A stretch of DNA of 64,000 nucleotides, from contig JAPYSB010000001.1 of the NCBI GenBank assembly GCA_029936675.1, positions 114,669 through 178,668 on the forward strand, given 5' to 3'. The position numbers were made by a program, and so were the translations under genes. The notes beneath the pieces are model-generated. The model saw nothing but the letters and a program-made list of their open reading frames with translations, was not told the DNA's origin and did not search any database. The stretch comes from Dehalococcoidia bacterium (GTDB lineage Bacteria; Chloroflexota; Dehalococcoidia; Lucifugimonadales; UBA826). Shown here piece by piece: positions 1-7,469 of the stretch (position 1 is its first letter; each line of letters opens with the position of its first letter).

Positions 1-330
1 GACGCCCTTTTTGCTGCGGGCCCTAACCAAGGGGAGATAGTAATAATGTTTTGTCCTGAACATGTGCAATCTTTTAAAAAAGCTGGATGGGCCAAGAACC
101 AGATTAGAGATTTTCTTTATGAAATGGCCGTAAGGACAAACGACGAGTGGGGATTCGGATCTATACCCCCAGGACCCAGGCCAACAGGTTCTGAGGTAAC
201 ACACTCTGCATTGACACCAGAAAGCTTCACATTGCTAGTGGGAGGGGGTGCTGCAGGAGCTTTTTCATGCGTCATACCACTTTGGGCAGGTGGGGTAGGA
301 TCACAATCTGTCACAAAAGAACTAATTTAA
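1..330 (+). CDS. C-terminal part of an unrecognised protein upstream of the selenoprotein gene (partial)
   Basis: The frame is open from base 1 to the TAA at 328-330, so this is the last 109 residues of a gene that starts before the window. I do not recognise the family. The tail contains FCPEH, a short amphipathic stretch and a Gly/Ala-rich segment (VGGGAAGAFS, then IPLWAGG). It ends 64 bases before the selenoprotein gene on the same strand with no terminator between, so an operon is likely. A role beside the UGSC protein is inferred from this position only. The first ATG in the window (46) is internal and should not be taken as the start. Confidence 0.7.
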   Translation, partial: DALFAAGPNQGEIVIMFCPEHVQSFKKAGWAKNQIRDFLYEMAVRTNDEWGFGSIPPGPRPTGSEVTHSALTPESFTLLVGGGAAGAFSCVIPLWAGGVGSQSVTKELI

Positions 331-394
331 ACTCATACAGACAGGTGCAAAGCACAAGATACTGTATGATAGGGAAAAGAAAAAGAGGGAACTT

Positions 395-928
395 ATGGTT
401 GAAGGAATTAGAGTTTTGGATCCAACAATAGATGCCAATTCACAGAATTCCCTACTGGCGATACGCCCAGAATCGCTCAATGGGTTGACGGTAGGGCTAC
501 TTGCTAACGGCAAAAAGAACTCTGTAGAAATACTCCAATACGTGTATGAGATTCTCAAGGATGATCATGGGCTAGGGGCTGTTATTGAAGATAACAAAGG
601 TAACGCTTCAAGACCATGCCCTCCAGACTTGTTAGAAAAGCTAGCCAATCAATGTGATGTGATTATCACAGCCTCAGGTGATTGAGGGTCATGCTCTTCG
701 TGCAGTGTGCACGACGGAATTCAATTTGAGAAAAGAGGTTTACCTGCCGCTGTAATATGCACTGAACCATTTGTAAGCAGTGCCGTGGCTATGTCCAAAA
801 TGGGAGGAATTCCGGAATTTCCATTTGCAGTAGTGCCTCACCCACTTGGAAGTTTAGATGAAAACTCATTGAGAGAAAGAGCCAAGGAAGTAGTCGGAGA
901 TATTGTCAAAATACTATTAGAAGGTTAA
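395..928 (+). CDS. UGSC family selenoprotein, Sec encoded by in-frame TGA
   Basis: One 177-residue protein is read if the TGA at 683-685 is decoded as selenocysteine (residue 97); the frame continues unbroken on both sides to the TAA at 926-928. The sequence around it reads SGD-U-GSCSSCSVHDG, the signature that gives the UGSC (seleno)protein family its name. The N-terminal half has the family-like DPT start and TVGLLANGKKNS, and the C-terminal half ends with VVPHPLGSL. Sec97 lies near Cys100 and Cys103, a probable redox site. The start is supported by GAGGGA at 385-390. A perfect 7-bp hairpin follows the TGA at SECIS distance, and tRNA-Sec is encoded 4 kb away. Biochemical function of the family is not established. 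A gene finder would split it into two ORFs (395-685 and a GTG-started piece from 707). Confidence 0.92.
686..717 (+). promoter_or_regulatory. Bacterial SECIS-like hairpin after the Sec UGA
   Basis: Bases 698-704 (TCGTGCA) pair perfectly with 708-714 (TGCACGA) around a three-base loop GTG (705-707); after a mismatch, 696 with 716 and 695 with 717 can extend the stem. The loop begins with G, 20 bases after the UGA. Known bacterial SECIS elements have a small apical loop with G among its first two bases, roughly 16-37 nt after the UGA, so the geometry fits. It lies in coding sequence (GSCSSCSVHDG), as expected for a bacterial element that binds SelB. Confidence 0.8.
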
Positions 929-942
929 CCGCTGGGCTCCTC

Positions 943-1752
943 TTAAATCATATAAATCATCTCTTGGGCAATTAATGCCCCAAAAGATTCGTCGCCTTTG
1001 ATAACAACCCTTCCGTCCGCAATAGCCATATCTGGGTCCCACCTACCGCAAGCCAAACAAATAAAGGCATCACTACCCATTTCCATCTCAATTGTCGGCT
1101 GAGATAATTCAGGTACTAATACCGCCCTCTTTTCCACAATTTTTACTCCTATATCAAAGGAGTGTGCTCCGTGAATTTTAAATCTAACAGAGCTTCCTTC
1201 TGGGGCATTGACTTTTTTGCCGAAAACATATGGCATGACATTGGTCATTCTTTGGAAAGAATGTTCAGCTACTGAACCTGACAGGTTTCCCTGTTTTCCG
1301 ACTGCTCGACGAATGTCTTGTTCGTGTATCCAACAATCAAAAACCCTCACTGAAACCTGATCTGCCACACTTCCTTGCCCAATCGGAGACTCGGCGGCAG
1401 ATCTGAAGTCAGACTGAGACTCCAAGACAATAAGTCTTTCTGCATTGACATTTCGGAATTCTTGTATCAATTCCTCTACCGTATTAGAGCGTCTCGACAC
1501 CACGTCTACCTCATTCTTAAATCCCTGGTCATTCCTAAGATGGTTGGTATCCTGCAGATCCACATTCGGTACATCCCGGCCAAGTAACCTGTGTTCGATT
1601 CCAACTAGGTGAGAAATGCAGTCTTTGACCGTCCAGGTAGGACAATCTGTAATAGTGTTCCAGTCATCCACATTTAAGGCAGCACAGAGGTCTTCCAGCG
1701 ATTGCCACACTGACTTCTGTAAATTTAGTAAGACCTCTTTTTGAGTAGCCAT
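943..1752 (-). CDS. Maleylpyruvate isomerase / mycothiol-dependent enzyme family protein
   Basis: A 269-residue protein of the MDMPI/DinB-like four-helix fold. The N-terminal region has the family block CPTWTVKDCISHL with the probable metal-ligand His at residue 48, and a second conserved block, WIHEQDIRRAVG, lies mid-protein with a further His/Glu/Asp set. The C-terminal part resembles the MDMPI C-terminal domain. Family members use a metal centre and, in actinobacteria, mycothiol; substrate and thiol cofactor here are unknown. It converges with the selenoprotein gene (14 bases between ends) and is followed on its own strand by the EVE and SirB1-like genes upstream, so it may be co-transcribed with them. 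Confidence 0.8.
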   Translation of the reverse strand: MATQKEVLLNLQKSVWQSLEDLCAALNVDDWNTITDCPTWTVKDCISHLVGIEHRLLGRDVPNVDLQDTNHLRNDQGFKNEVDVVSRRSNTVEELIQEFRNVNAERLIVLESQSDFRSAAESPIGQGSVADQVSVRVFDCWIHEQDIRRAVGKQGNLSGSVAEHSFQRMTNVMPYVFGKKVNAPEGSSVRFKIHGAHSFDIGVKIVEKRAVLVPELSQPTIEMEMGSDAFICLACGRWDPDMAIADGRVVIKGDESFGALIAQEMIYMI

Positions 1753-1769
1753 AACTTAGTCTATTTACC

Positions 1770-2240
1770 CTATCCGATACCCATTTTTACTATGAAATCG
1801 AATTCGTCTTTCCTGACTGGTTGGACCGACAAACGGGAATTTCTTATGAGAATCATATCCGAAAGTTCAGGGATTTTTTTGATATCTTGAAGGGATATAG
1901 GCGTCTTAAATGTCAACTCAGCCTTGATATCAACCATAAACCATATCGGGTTATCTGGAGTGCTCTTAGCATCTGGATGTTTTGAATCCGGATCCCAAGC
2001 CGTGAAATCTGCGTATCCATCCTTAACGACTACTGCGGTTCCAACAACAGCAGAAGGTTTTGAATTTGAGTGGTAAAACAATACCCCATCACCAATTTTT
2101 ATCTCATCCCGTAGGAGATTTCTAGCTTGATAATTCCTGACCCCATCCCATTCGGCTGTGGCTTTGTCTTCCGATTTAAGTTCTTCAAAGGAATAATCAG
2201 AGGGTTCTGACTTCATCAGCCAATATTTCTTTTCTCTCAT
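1770..2240 (-). CDS. EVE domain (PUA-like) protein
   Basis: Reads as a 156-residue single-domain EVE protein: start YWLMKSEPSDYSFEEL, then WDGVRNYQARNLLRD and FYHSN, and the GYADFTAWDP segment, all typical of the bacterial relatives of thymocyte nuclear protein 1. EVE domains are PUA-like folds that bind modified bases in nucleic acid; the ligand here is unknown. I chose the ATG at 2240 rather than the longer frame from 2291 because a strong GGAGGAG lies just upstream, the resulting protein matches the usual family length, and the longer version would overlap the upstream gene. It sits 44 bases after the SirB1-like gene in the same orientation. Confidence 0.88.
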   Translation of the reverse strand: MREKKYWLMKSEPSDYSFEELKSEDKATAEWDGVRNYQARNLLRDEIKIGDGVLFYHSNSKPSAVVGTAVVVKDGYADFTAWDPDSKHPDAKSTPDNPIWFMVDIKAELTFKTPISLQDIKKIPELSDMILIRNSRLSVQPVRKDEFDFIVKMGIG

Positions 2241-2284
2241 TCTCTCCTCCGCTGGAACGTCGGGATGAATTATACGCACATCCC

Positions 2285-3115
2285 CTACCATTTCTTGTAA
2301 TTCCTTTCCAAAAGTTCTAATACACTGGAGGCCTCAACAGCCGAACGTCCGACAGGCTCCTTTTCCAAGAATCTCTTGAGATCCTCTATAGATTGCTTTT
2401 GATGTCCTATCCTAAACCCTATCATCCCCCTATCCTTAATCTCGAAAACGTTGTCCGGCTCAAGGCCAACTATTAAATCTATAACCTTGTAGGCTTGTTT
2501 ACTTTTATCTTCACTTAAATAAATGTATTTCAAATTTCGCAACAATCTTACAACTATGTATTTGTCATCTACTGGCAACAAATAACGGTCATCCCAAGTG
2601 AAAGAAGCCGAGACATGATCATTAAAGGTTTTCTCACATTCATCTTTACTCAACACGGTCCCGTTATTGAATACGTCTATGTAAAATATTTCGGTTTCAT
2701 CATTAGCACGAACAAGGAAATGTCCTGGCATCCCGATCCCTGCAACATCAATCCCCAACCTAGAGGCAATCTCCATGTAAATTATGGCGAGGGTAATTGG
2801 TATCCCTTGGCGCCTGTTTAAAACTTCATTTATGAAACTGTTTTTGTGATCGTAATAATTTTTGACATTCCCTGAGAAACGTAGTTCTGAAAAAAAATAC
2901 TCACTGATTTCGTTTAGCTTTTGCAAAAGGCTTGAATTTGACTGAATTCTCCGGGATAACACTGATTCCAATTGTGTGAATGAGGCCAATTCCTCATCAA
3001 TGTTGATTTCTGGGTATTCCAAGGTGGAGACTAGTAGCCCTAAAGTGGCTAAACTCACTGAAGTATTATTTAACTCTGTCTGTATCGTGCGAAGTAATTT
3101 CAATCCTGCACCCAT
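2285..3115 (-). CDS. SirB1-family protein (transglutaminase-like domain plus TPR-like tail)
   Basis: 276 residues. The middle carries the transglutaminase-fold core typical of SirB1/YchA proteins: RRQGIPITLAIIYMEIASRLG followed by GIGMPGHFLVR and YIDVFNNG. In SirB1-type proteins the classical catalytic Cys is generally not conserved, and I see no obvious Cys in the core here. The C-terminal 80 residues look like TPR helices (SKQAYKVIDLIVGLEPDN, then a second pair ending LKRFLEKEP). Function of the family is poorly defined. The gene begins 30 bases from the truncated selC copy, so it marks the chromosomal flank of the presumed insertion. Confidence 0.85.
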   Translation of the reverse strand: MGAGLKLLRTIQTELNNTSVSLATLGLLVSTLEYPEINIDEELASFTQLESVLSRRIQSNSSLLQKLNEISEYFFSELRFSGNVKNYYDHKNSFINEVLNRRQGIPITLAIIYMEIASRLGIDVAGIGMPGHFLVRANDETEIFYIDVFNNGTVLSKDECEKTFNDHVSASFTWDDRYLLPVDDKYIVVRLLRNLKYIYLSEDKSKQAYKVIDLIVGLEPDNVFEIKDRGMIGFRIGHQKQSIEDLKRFLEKEPVGRSAVEASSVLELLERNYKKW

Positions 3116-3144
3116 AGGTTATCTGAGATAATACATCAGCCATA

Positions 3145-3211
3145 TGGCGGGAGCGCGAGGGAGTCGAACCCACCACACCAATCGAAGGATTGCTGCCAAC
3201 GGAGTTGAAGT
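3145..3211 (-). repeat. Truncated 3'-half copy of selC (att-like direct repeat, copy 1)
   Basis: 67 bases matching 66/67 to the 3' half of tRNA-Sec at 4889-4955; the single difference is at 3175 (A here, G at 4919). Read on the minus strand it runs from the anticodon loop through the long variable arm and T arm to the acceptor 3' strand and CCA. To the right of 3211 the sequence no longer resembles a tRNA, so this copy lacks the 5' half and cannot make a tRNA. A tRNA 3' half repeated in direct orientation is the usual trace of site-specific integration at a tRNA gene, and selC is a well-known target in other bacteria. Confidence 0.85.
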
Positions 3212-3441
3212 TCAATTCATTCTTGATGCCTATTGTTATTATATGCCGAATCGTACCTAGAAATACTACTTTGAAGGAATATTAATACCGGCTCTACCAT
3301 CCAGTATCAGCCCGTGTCGGAAATTTGGTCGGCAAAATGTCGGCAGAAGTGAACCGGTTGGAGTAGAGCAGCACCTTTATATGTGTATGTAGGTGCGGAG
3401 ACTATTTTTCGGCTAGCAAGCTTTGGTCTCAAACCCCAGGG

Positions 3442-4233
3442 TCACAGTTTTGAAGGCAACCCTCCATCTATGTTCATAATTTCTCCCGTTATGAACCTGG
3501 AATCATTACAGGACAAGAATAAAACACAATTAGCGACGTCTACCGGATACCCGGGACCGTCTGTTATTTGCATTACATCAAAAAGTTTTTTAAAGTCGTG
3601 TTCCCCTTTGCCTTCACTGTCGGTCAACGGAGTGATTATCTGACCAGGTCTAACCCCGTTAACCCTAATATTTGATTCGCCTCCATGTCCGGCCGTCCAC
3701 CTTGTCAAGGCGTCAACTCCGGCTTTAGCAACAGAATATGAGGCTGAAGGCACTCTCCTTGACAATCGATACATGAATGGTGAAAGTCCCCCTGTGGCGG
3801 CTGCAGAGGACATATTGACAATAGCCCCTCCTCCCCGCTTCACCATATGTGGCCAGACGGCGCTACACATTTCAAAAACCCCGGTTAAATTGACCTCTAG
3901 AACATAATCCCATTGTTCCCTTGATTCGTTCGGAAATTTCTCTGGGCCTCCTCCGCCTGCGTTGTTGAACAGAACGTCTACTCCTCCAAACAGCGCGACT
4001 GTTTTATCTACTGCGCCACGGATATCGTCAGATTTCGAAACATCACAGCGTATAAACTCTGCAGTCCCGCCCTTTGCTTGAACGGCGGCTTGAACAATCT
4101 TTCCCTGTTCTTCACGACGAGCCATTATTGCTACACTAGCGCCCTCTTGGGCAAAAAGGTGGACAGTTGCCTCACCGATGCCGCTATTTCCACCGGTTAC
4201 TATTGCGACTTTTCCTTCTAATTTTCCAGGCAC
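3442..4233 (-). CDS. Short-chain dehydrogenase/reductase (SDR) inside the selC-flanked segment
   Basis: A classical SDR of 263 residues: NAD(P)-binding GGNSGIGEA near the N-terminus, NNAGGGG, the catalytic Tyr/Lys as YSVAKAG, and a C-terminal GEIMNIDGG. Between the catalytic Ser region (MSSAAATGG) and the Tyr there is an extra stretch of about 12 residues (PFMYRLSRRVPSA), longer than usual. I start it at the GTG at 4233 because a clear GGAGG precedes it; an ATG at 4251 would place the SD inside the gene. It lies alone between the two selC repeats and may be cargo of the element. Substrate unknown. Confidence 0.85.
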   Translation of the reverse strand: MPGKLEGKVAIVTGGNSGIGEATVHLFAQEGASVAIMARREEQGKIVQAAVQAKGGTAEFIRCDVSKSDDIRGAVDKTVALFGGVDVLFNNAGGGGPEKFPNESREQWDYVLEVNLTGVFEMCSAVWPHMVKRGGGAIVNMSSAAATGGLSPFMYRLSRRVPSASYSVAKAGVDALTRWTAGHGGESNIRVNGVRPGQIITPLTDSEGKGEHDFKKLFDVMQITDGPGYPVDVANCVLFLSCNDSRFITGEIMNIDGGLPSKL

Positions 4234-4445
4234 TAAATACCTCCATAGCATTTATGTAATGAGATTATAAGAAAATTTAAGACTACATTTGATAATATCA
4301 TTCTTACTAACACACAGTGTGATTGGAATTCGTACTGTTGAGGGTAGATAAATGGGGTATGCACGAAGGGGTGTCACGTAGCATTCTCTTCAATGCGAAC
4401 CGTAGACGGGGGTGCGGTGCTATATAGGTTAGGTACAGTTTCCGG

Positions 4446-4886
4446 CTAATTGTTGGTAGTCACAGGATCAAACCAGGCTGGCTCTTGCCCTCTGAATGAC
4501 AGGCCGAATTCTCGTTGAGAACCAGTCTTTGGAACATCGAATATTAGGAATTTATTTTTTATCGATGTACCCGCTTTCACAGATTGCCCTAAATCCAAAC
4601 AGGAGTGGCATAAGTCCCATCCTTCCTCAAAAAAATATTCGTGATTTATATGCTCGAAGGAAATGGATTTACTTCGGCTCGATTTCAGGGAAACAGGGCA
4701 GATCGTATACGCAAATTTCGTTAGCACGTCCAGCTGATACCGGGACCACCCTTCAGTGAAAATCATTCCTCCGTAATCCACCGCGTAATGGAATGATAGG
4801 CCTCCATACAAGGTGTCTAGGTCTGGGGAATGATTGTAAAACTTTGCATTACGTCCTTTGGAGTTTATTGAAAGGCACTGTTTAGC
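4446..4886 (-). pseudogene. Possible decayed fragment with a DUF4352-like tail
   Basis: An open frame runs from inside selC to the stop at 4446, but its beginning overlaps the tRNA and no convincing start exists; the ATG at 4766 has GGAGG only one base away. The end of the frame (GQSVKAG, FLIFDVPKTG, LSFRG) resembles the C-terminal strand pattern of DUF4352-type lipoproteins and shares FDVPK with the intact lipoprotein at 5428-5988. The first half has no recognisable content and no signal peptide. I read it as a 5'-truncated relic within the selC-flanked segment, though a short real gene or chance frame is possible. The rest of 4234-4445 shows nothing I can assign. Confidence 0.35.
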
Positions 4887-4888
4887 TT

Positions 4889-4955
4889 TGGCGGGAGCGC
4901 GAGGGAGTCGAACCCACCGCACCAATCGAAGGATTGCTGCCAACGGAGTTGAAGT
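4889..4955 (-). repeat. att-like direct repeat inside intact selC (copy 2)
   Basis: The 3' half of selC that is repeated at 3145-3211; the two copies are 1,744 bases apart in the same orientation. The repeat begins in the anticodon loop and ends exactly with the encoded CCA, the extent commonly seen when tyrosine-recombinase elements carry a replacement tRNA 3' end. The intact tRNA lies at this boundary. Confidence 0.85.
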
Positions 4956-4986
4956 CCGCAGAGACCACCAGGCCTCATCCGCTCCC
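4889..4986 (-). tRNA. selC: tRNA-Sec, anticodon UCA (selC)
   Basis: Minus-strand sequence starts GGGAGCGG and ends CGCTCCCG-CCA with CCA encoded (98 nt). It has the special tRNA-Sec features: a six-pair D stem (GAGGCC with GGTCTC) closed by a four-base TGGT loop, an anticodon stem CGGA/TCCG around loop CTTCAAC giving anticodon TCA, a long variable arm (GCAGCAATC with GATTGGTGC, one mismatch), and a T loop TTCGACT. The eighth acceptor pair (G-G) and one T-stem pair (T-T) look mismatched. It would decode the UGA of the selenoprotein 4 kb away. The companion genes selA, selB and selD are not in this window. Confidence 0.93.
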
Positions 4987-5029
4987 AGGTTAAGTTGTTC
5001 CCTAGCATTAAATAGGTATTTTAATAAAA

Positions 5030-5359
5030 TTATCCGGAAAGGGCGTCATCAATTTTCTTTTGAATTACAGATTTCGGAACAGCGCCTACTATTTGGTCAA
5101 CTGGTTTCCCGTCATTAAATATCAAAAGGGCTGGGATTCCCCTAATGTTGTAGTCTAAAGAAGTTTGCCCATTGCTATCGACGTCTAATTTACCCACTTT
5201 GATTTTGCCTTCATACTCATCAGCGATCTGCTGAACTACAGGAGCTATCATCTTGCATGGTTGGCACCAATCAGCCCAGAAGTCAATGAGCACAGGTATA
5301 TCTGAGTTTAGTACTTCTTCCTGAAAATTACTGTCAGTTATTTCAACAGTGTCCGCCAT
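5030..5359 (-). CDS. trxA: Thioredoxin
   Basis: A standard 109-residue thioredoxin with DFWADWCQPCKMIAPV, so the active-site dithiol is Cys32/Cys35 (WCxPC with Gln in place of the common Gly). The cis-Pro loop is GIPALLIF and the C-terminal helix is intact. It is cytosolic, with no signal peptide, and reduces protein disulfides using thioredoxin reductase, which is not in the window. It lies 43 bases upstream-side of selC and follows a lipoprotein gene. It may also serve redox proteins such as the nearby selenoprotein, but that is inference from proximity. Confidence 0.96.
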   Translation of the reverse strand: MADTVEITDSNFQEEVLNSDIPVLIDFWADWCQPCKMIAPVVQQIADEYEGKIKVGKLDVDSNGQTSLDYNIRGIPALLIFNDGKPVDQIVGAVPKSVIQKKIDDALSG

Positions 5360-5427
5360 GACGTATTCTCCTTATTACCTAAAGTAGGTTTTTTATTTAT
5401 CGTATTTAGCTTGTCGGCAATTTAACG

Positions 5428-5988
5428 CTAATCATTATCTTTCCAGTAGTCTATGAAATCTACAGGTATATATTCAACTTCATCCCAAAATATTGTACCT
5501 AAAAGCAGTCCTTTTGGCACATCAAAAACCAGACTGCCCGATACCTGAAACCCTCTTGCCAACTCTATTTCCCCCCACAAAACCGGAGTTATTTCTAAAA
5601 CATCAGGGTCTGCCTTTATAGCTCCCGAAATCTCCTTGGAACGTGCAAAAGGATCTATGGCACTAGATTTCTTTCCTCTTCGATCACCAAGTTGTGCAGC
5701 ATCTGGGTCCACAGATATCGGTATAACCGTACTACTTCTATTAACTATCGTCGTATTAACAACGGCCAATTTCCTGTTCGATGCACTAGGTGTAATGATC
5801 CTCGTGATGCCATCTTGGGTATAAAATGCCTTGGAAACAACTTGAGGTCGTGAGGCATGTATTTCAAGGTTCCTGCCAGTCTTTCCCAAATCTAATTGTT
5901 CCGAGTTACAGGACACAAAAAAAGTGATCGAGATTAAACAAGCCGACAAAACAGCAAGAATCGATCTAAAATTAGTAAAATTAATCAT
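5428..5988 (-). CDS. Putative lipoprotein, DUF4352-like
   Basis: 186 residues with a lipoprotein signal: a hydrophobic segment at about residues 9-25 ending FFVSC, Cys27 being the likely lipidated residue. The remainder looks like a beta-sandwich of the DUF4352/telokin-like type: AVVNTTIVNRSS in the middle (an ion- or ligand-stabilised strand pair in relatives) and SGSLVFDVPKG near the end. It would sit on the outer face of the cytoplasmic membrane. The function is unknown. It is preceded on the same strand by the cysteine desulfurase gene and followed by trxA. The fragment at 4446-4886 may be a decayed relative. Confidence 0.7.
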   Translation of the reverse strand: MINFTNFRSILAVLSACLISITFFVSCNSEQLDLGKTGRNLEIHASRPQVVSKAFYTQDGITRIITPSASNRKLAVVNTTIVNRSSTVIPISVDPDAAQLGDRRGKKSSAIDPFARSKEISGAIKADPDVLEITPVLWGEIELARGFQVSGSLVFDVPKGLLLGTIFWDEVEYIPVDFIDYWKDND

Positions 5989-6047
5989 GATTTCTCTAAA
6001 TTCTTTAACTCTTAAAATACAGGCTCAACAATCTATCACATCGTAAA

Positions 6048-7244
6048 TCAAGGATGGGCGGATAAGGAAGGCAAATCACGTAGCTTTTTTATGAGATTCG
6101 GAAGCACCTCCATGAGATAATCTACATCTTCGTCAGAGTTATCCCGGCCCAAAGTGATTCTAAGGGTACCTTGAGCTAGCTCAGCAGAATGGCCTATCGC
6201 CAGCAACACATGAGACGGTTCCAGTGAAGCTGATGAGCATGCACTTCCACTAGAAGCACAAATCCCAGCAAAATCTAAACCTAGAAGAATAGGTTCGCCC
6301 TCTACCCCGCGGAAAGATACACTGACATTATTCGGAAGCCGGTCGGTTAAATGGCCGTTTACAGTCATTTCTTCAACTTCATCTTTTAGTCCTCTAATTA
6401 TCCTATCTCGCTTGGCAGATAAGCTGACCTTTAGTTCTTCCCTATCCTTTACGGCTAGCTCTAAAGCTTTTGCCAACCCCACTATTCCTGGTACATTCTC
6501 GGTGCCAGATCGGTTCTGCCGTTCCTGACCACCTCCCATTATCAATGGTTCAAAAGGGGTACCTCTCCTCAAATAAAGAAGCCCTACGCCTCTTGGGCCA
6601 TGAAATTTATGACCAGAAATGCTTAGCATATCGACCCCTAAATCTATTACATTTATCTCAAGTGAACCGGCCGCCTGCACTGCATCGGTGTGGACTAATA
6701 TGGTCTTCCCCTTTTCCCGGGCTAATAATTTGACAGATTCTGCAATCTTTTTGATAGGTTGGATAGTTCCAATCTCATTGTTTGCCATCATCACACTGAC
6801 AAGAATGGTGTCATCTCTTATAGAATCCAAAACCTCATCTACTGAAACCATCCCATAGGGATCAACAGGCAGATAAGTTACATCAAACCCAAATTGCTCC
6901 ATCTGTTGACAAGTATGTAAAACAGCATGATGCTCAATTTCCGTCGTTATAATGTGAGTGCCCAAATTACGCATTGCCGAGGCAGCGCCTTTAATTGCAG
7001 CATTATCGGATTCAGTCCCACCACTAGTAAATACTATTTCGCTAATTCTAGCGCCAAGTATTCGTGCCACTGATTCCCGAGATTCATCAACCGCCTTCCT
7101 CGCCTCCTGGGCTAGGGTATATATACTTGAAGGATTCCCATAGCTGAATTGCAAATATGGCAACATGGCATCCAAGACTTCAGGTCTCATTCGAGTAGTT
7201 GCGGCATGATCAAAATATATGATTCTATTTTCCGACTGTGACAT
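6048..7244 (-). CDS. Cysteine desulfurase, NifS/IscS type
   Basis: A 398-residue class V aminotransferase-fold enzyme that removes sulfur from cysteine as an enzyme persulfide for Fe-S clusters and thiolated tRNA; some members also act on selenocysteine. Visible landmarks are FDHAATT at the N-terminus, SGGTESDN, the PLP lysine in [10 protein letters not shown], the substrate-binding RSGTENVPG, and the active-site Cys (about 336) in SGSACSSAS. The ATG at 7244 puts the FDHAATT block at the usual distance; an in-frame TTG at 7262 is less likely. No iscU or tRNA thiolase adjoins it. Together with selC nearby it could supply selenide chemistry, but ordinary Fe-S assembly is the simpler view. Confidence 0.93.
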   Translation of the reverse strand: MSQSENRIIYFDHAATTRMRPEVLDAMLPYLQFSYGNPSSIYTLAQEARKAVDESRESVARILGARISEIVFTSGGTESDNAAIKGAASAMRNLGTHIITTEIEHHAVLHTCQQMEQFGFDVTYLPVDPYGMVSVDEVLDSIRDDTILVSVMMANNEIGTIQPIKKIAESVKLLAREKGKTILVHTDAVQAAGSLEINVIDLGVDMLSISGHKFHGPRGVGLLYLRRGTPFEPLIMGGGQERQNRSGTENVPGIVGLAKALELAVKDREELKVSLSAKRDRIIRGLKDEVEEMTVNGHLTDRLPNNVSVSFRGVEGEPILLGLDFAGICASSGSACSSASLEPSHVLLAIGHSAELAQGTLRITLGRDNSDEDVDYLMEVLPNLIKKLRDLPSLSAHP

Positions 7245-7469
7245 GATAATCAATCCTCGCAATCACATCCAAATATTCCTCTATAAATATTAGCATGCAC
7301 ATTTCCTACAGATAGGTCTGGTAAAAAGGTGAAAATATCATTGTAATTGTGACGGAGGTTAAAATATGCTTGTACACTGGAACCGGTTAGATTAACATTC
7401 CTCAGTTCTCTCCTTACCGTCAACCAATTCCGGGTAAAATACGATGTGCCGGAATTAAGGATTACATAA

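Noticed and set aside
683-707. Stop codon or frameshift splitting the UGSC gene (pseudogene reading)
   Set aside because: The frame is the same on both sides, the residues around the TGA match the UGSC family, a SECIS-like hairpin follows, and selC is nearby. Selenocysteine explains all of this better than a mutation.
3145-3240. A second functional tRNA-Sec gene
   Set aside because: The D arm, 5' acceptor strand and half of the anticodon stem are missing beyond 3211.
4300-4320. CACAC-A-GTGTG palindrome as an operator
   Set aside because: Too short and with no nearby start that it could control convincingly.
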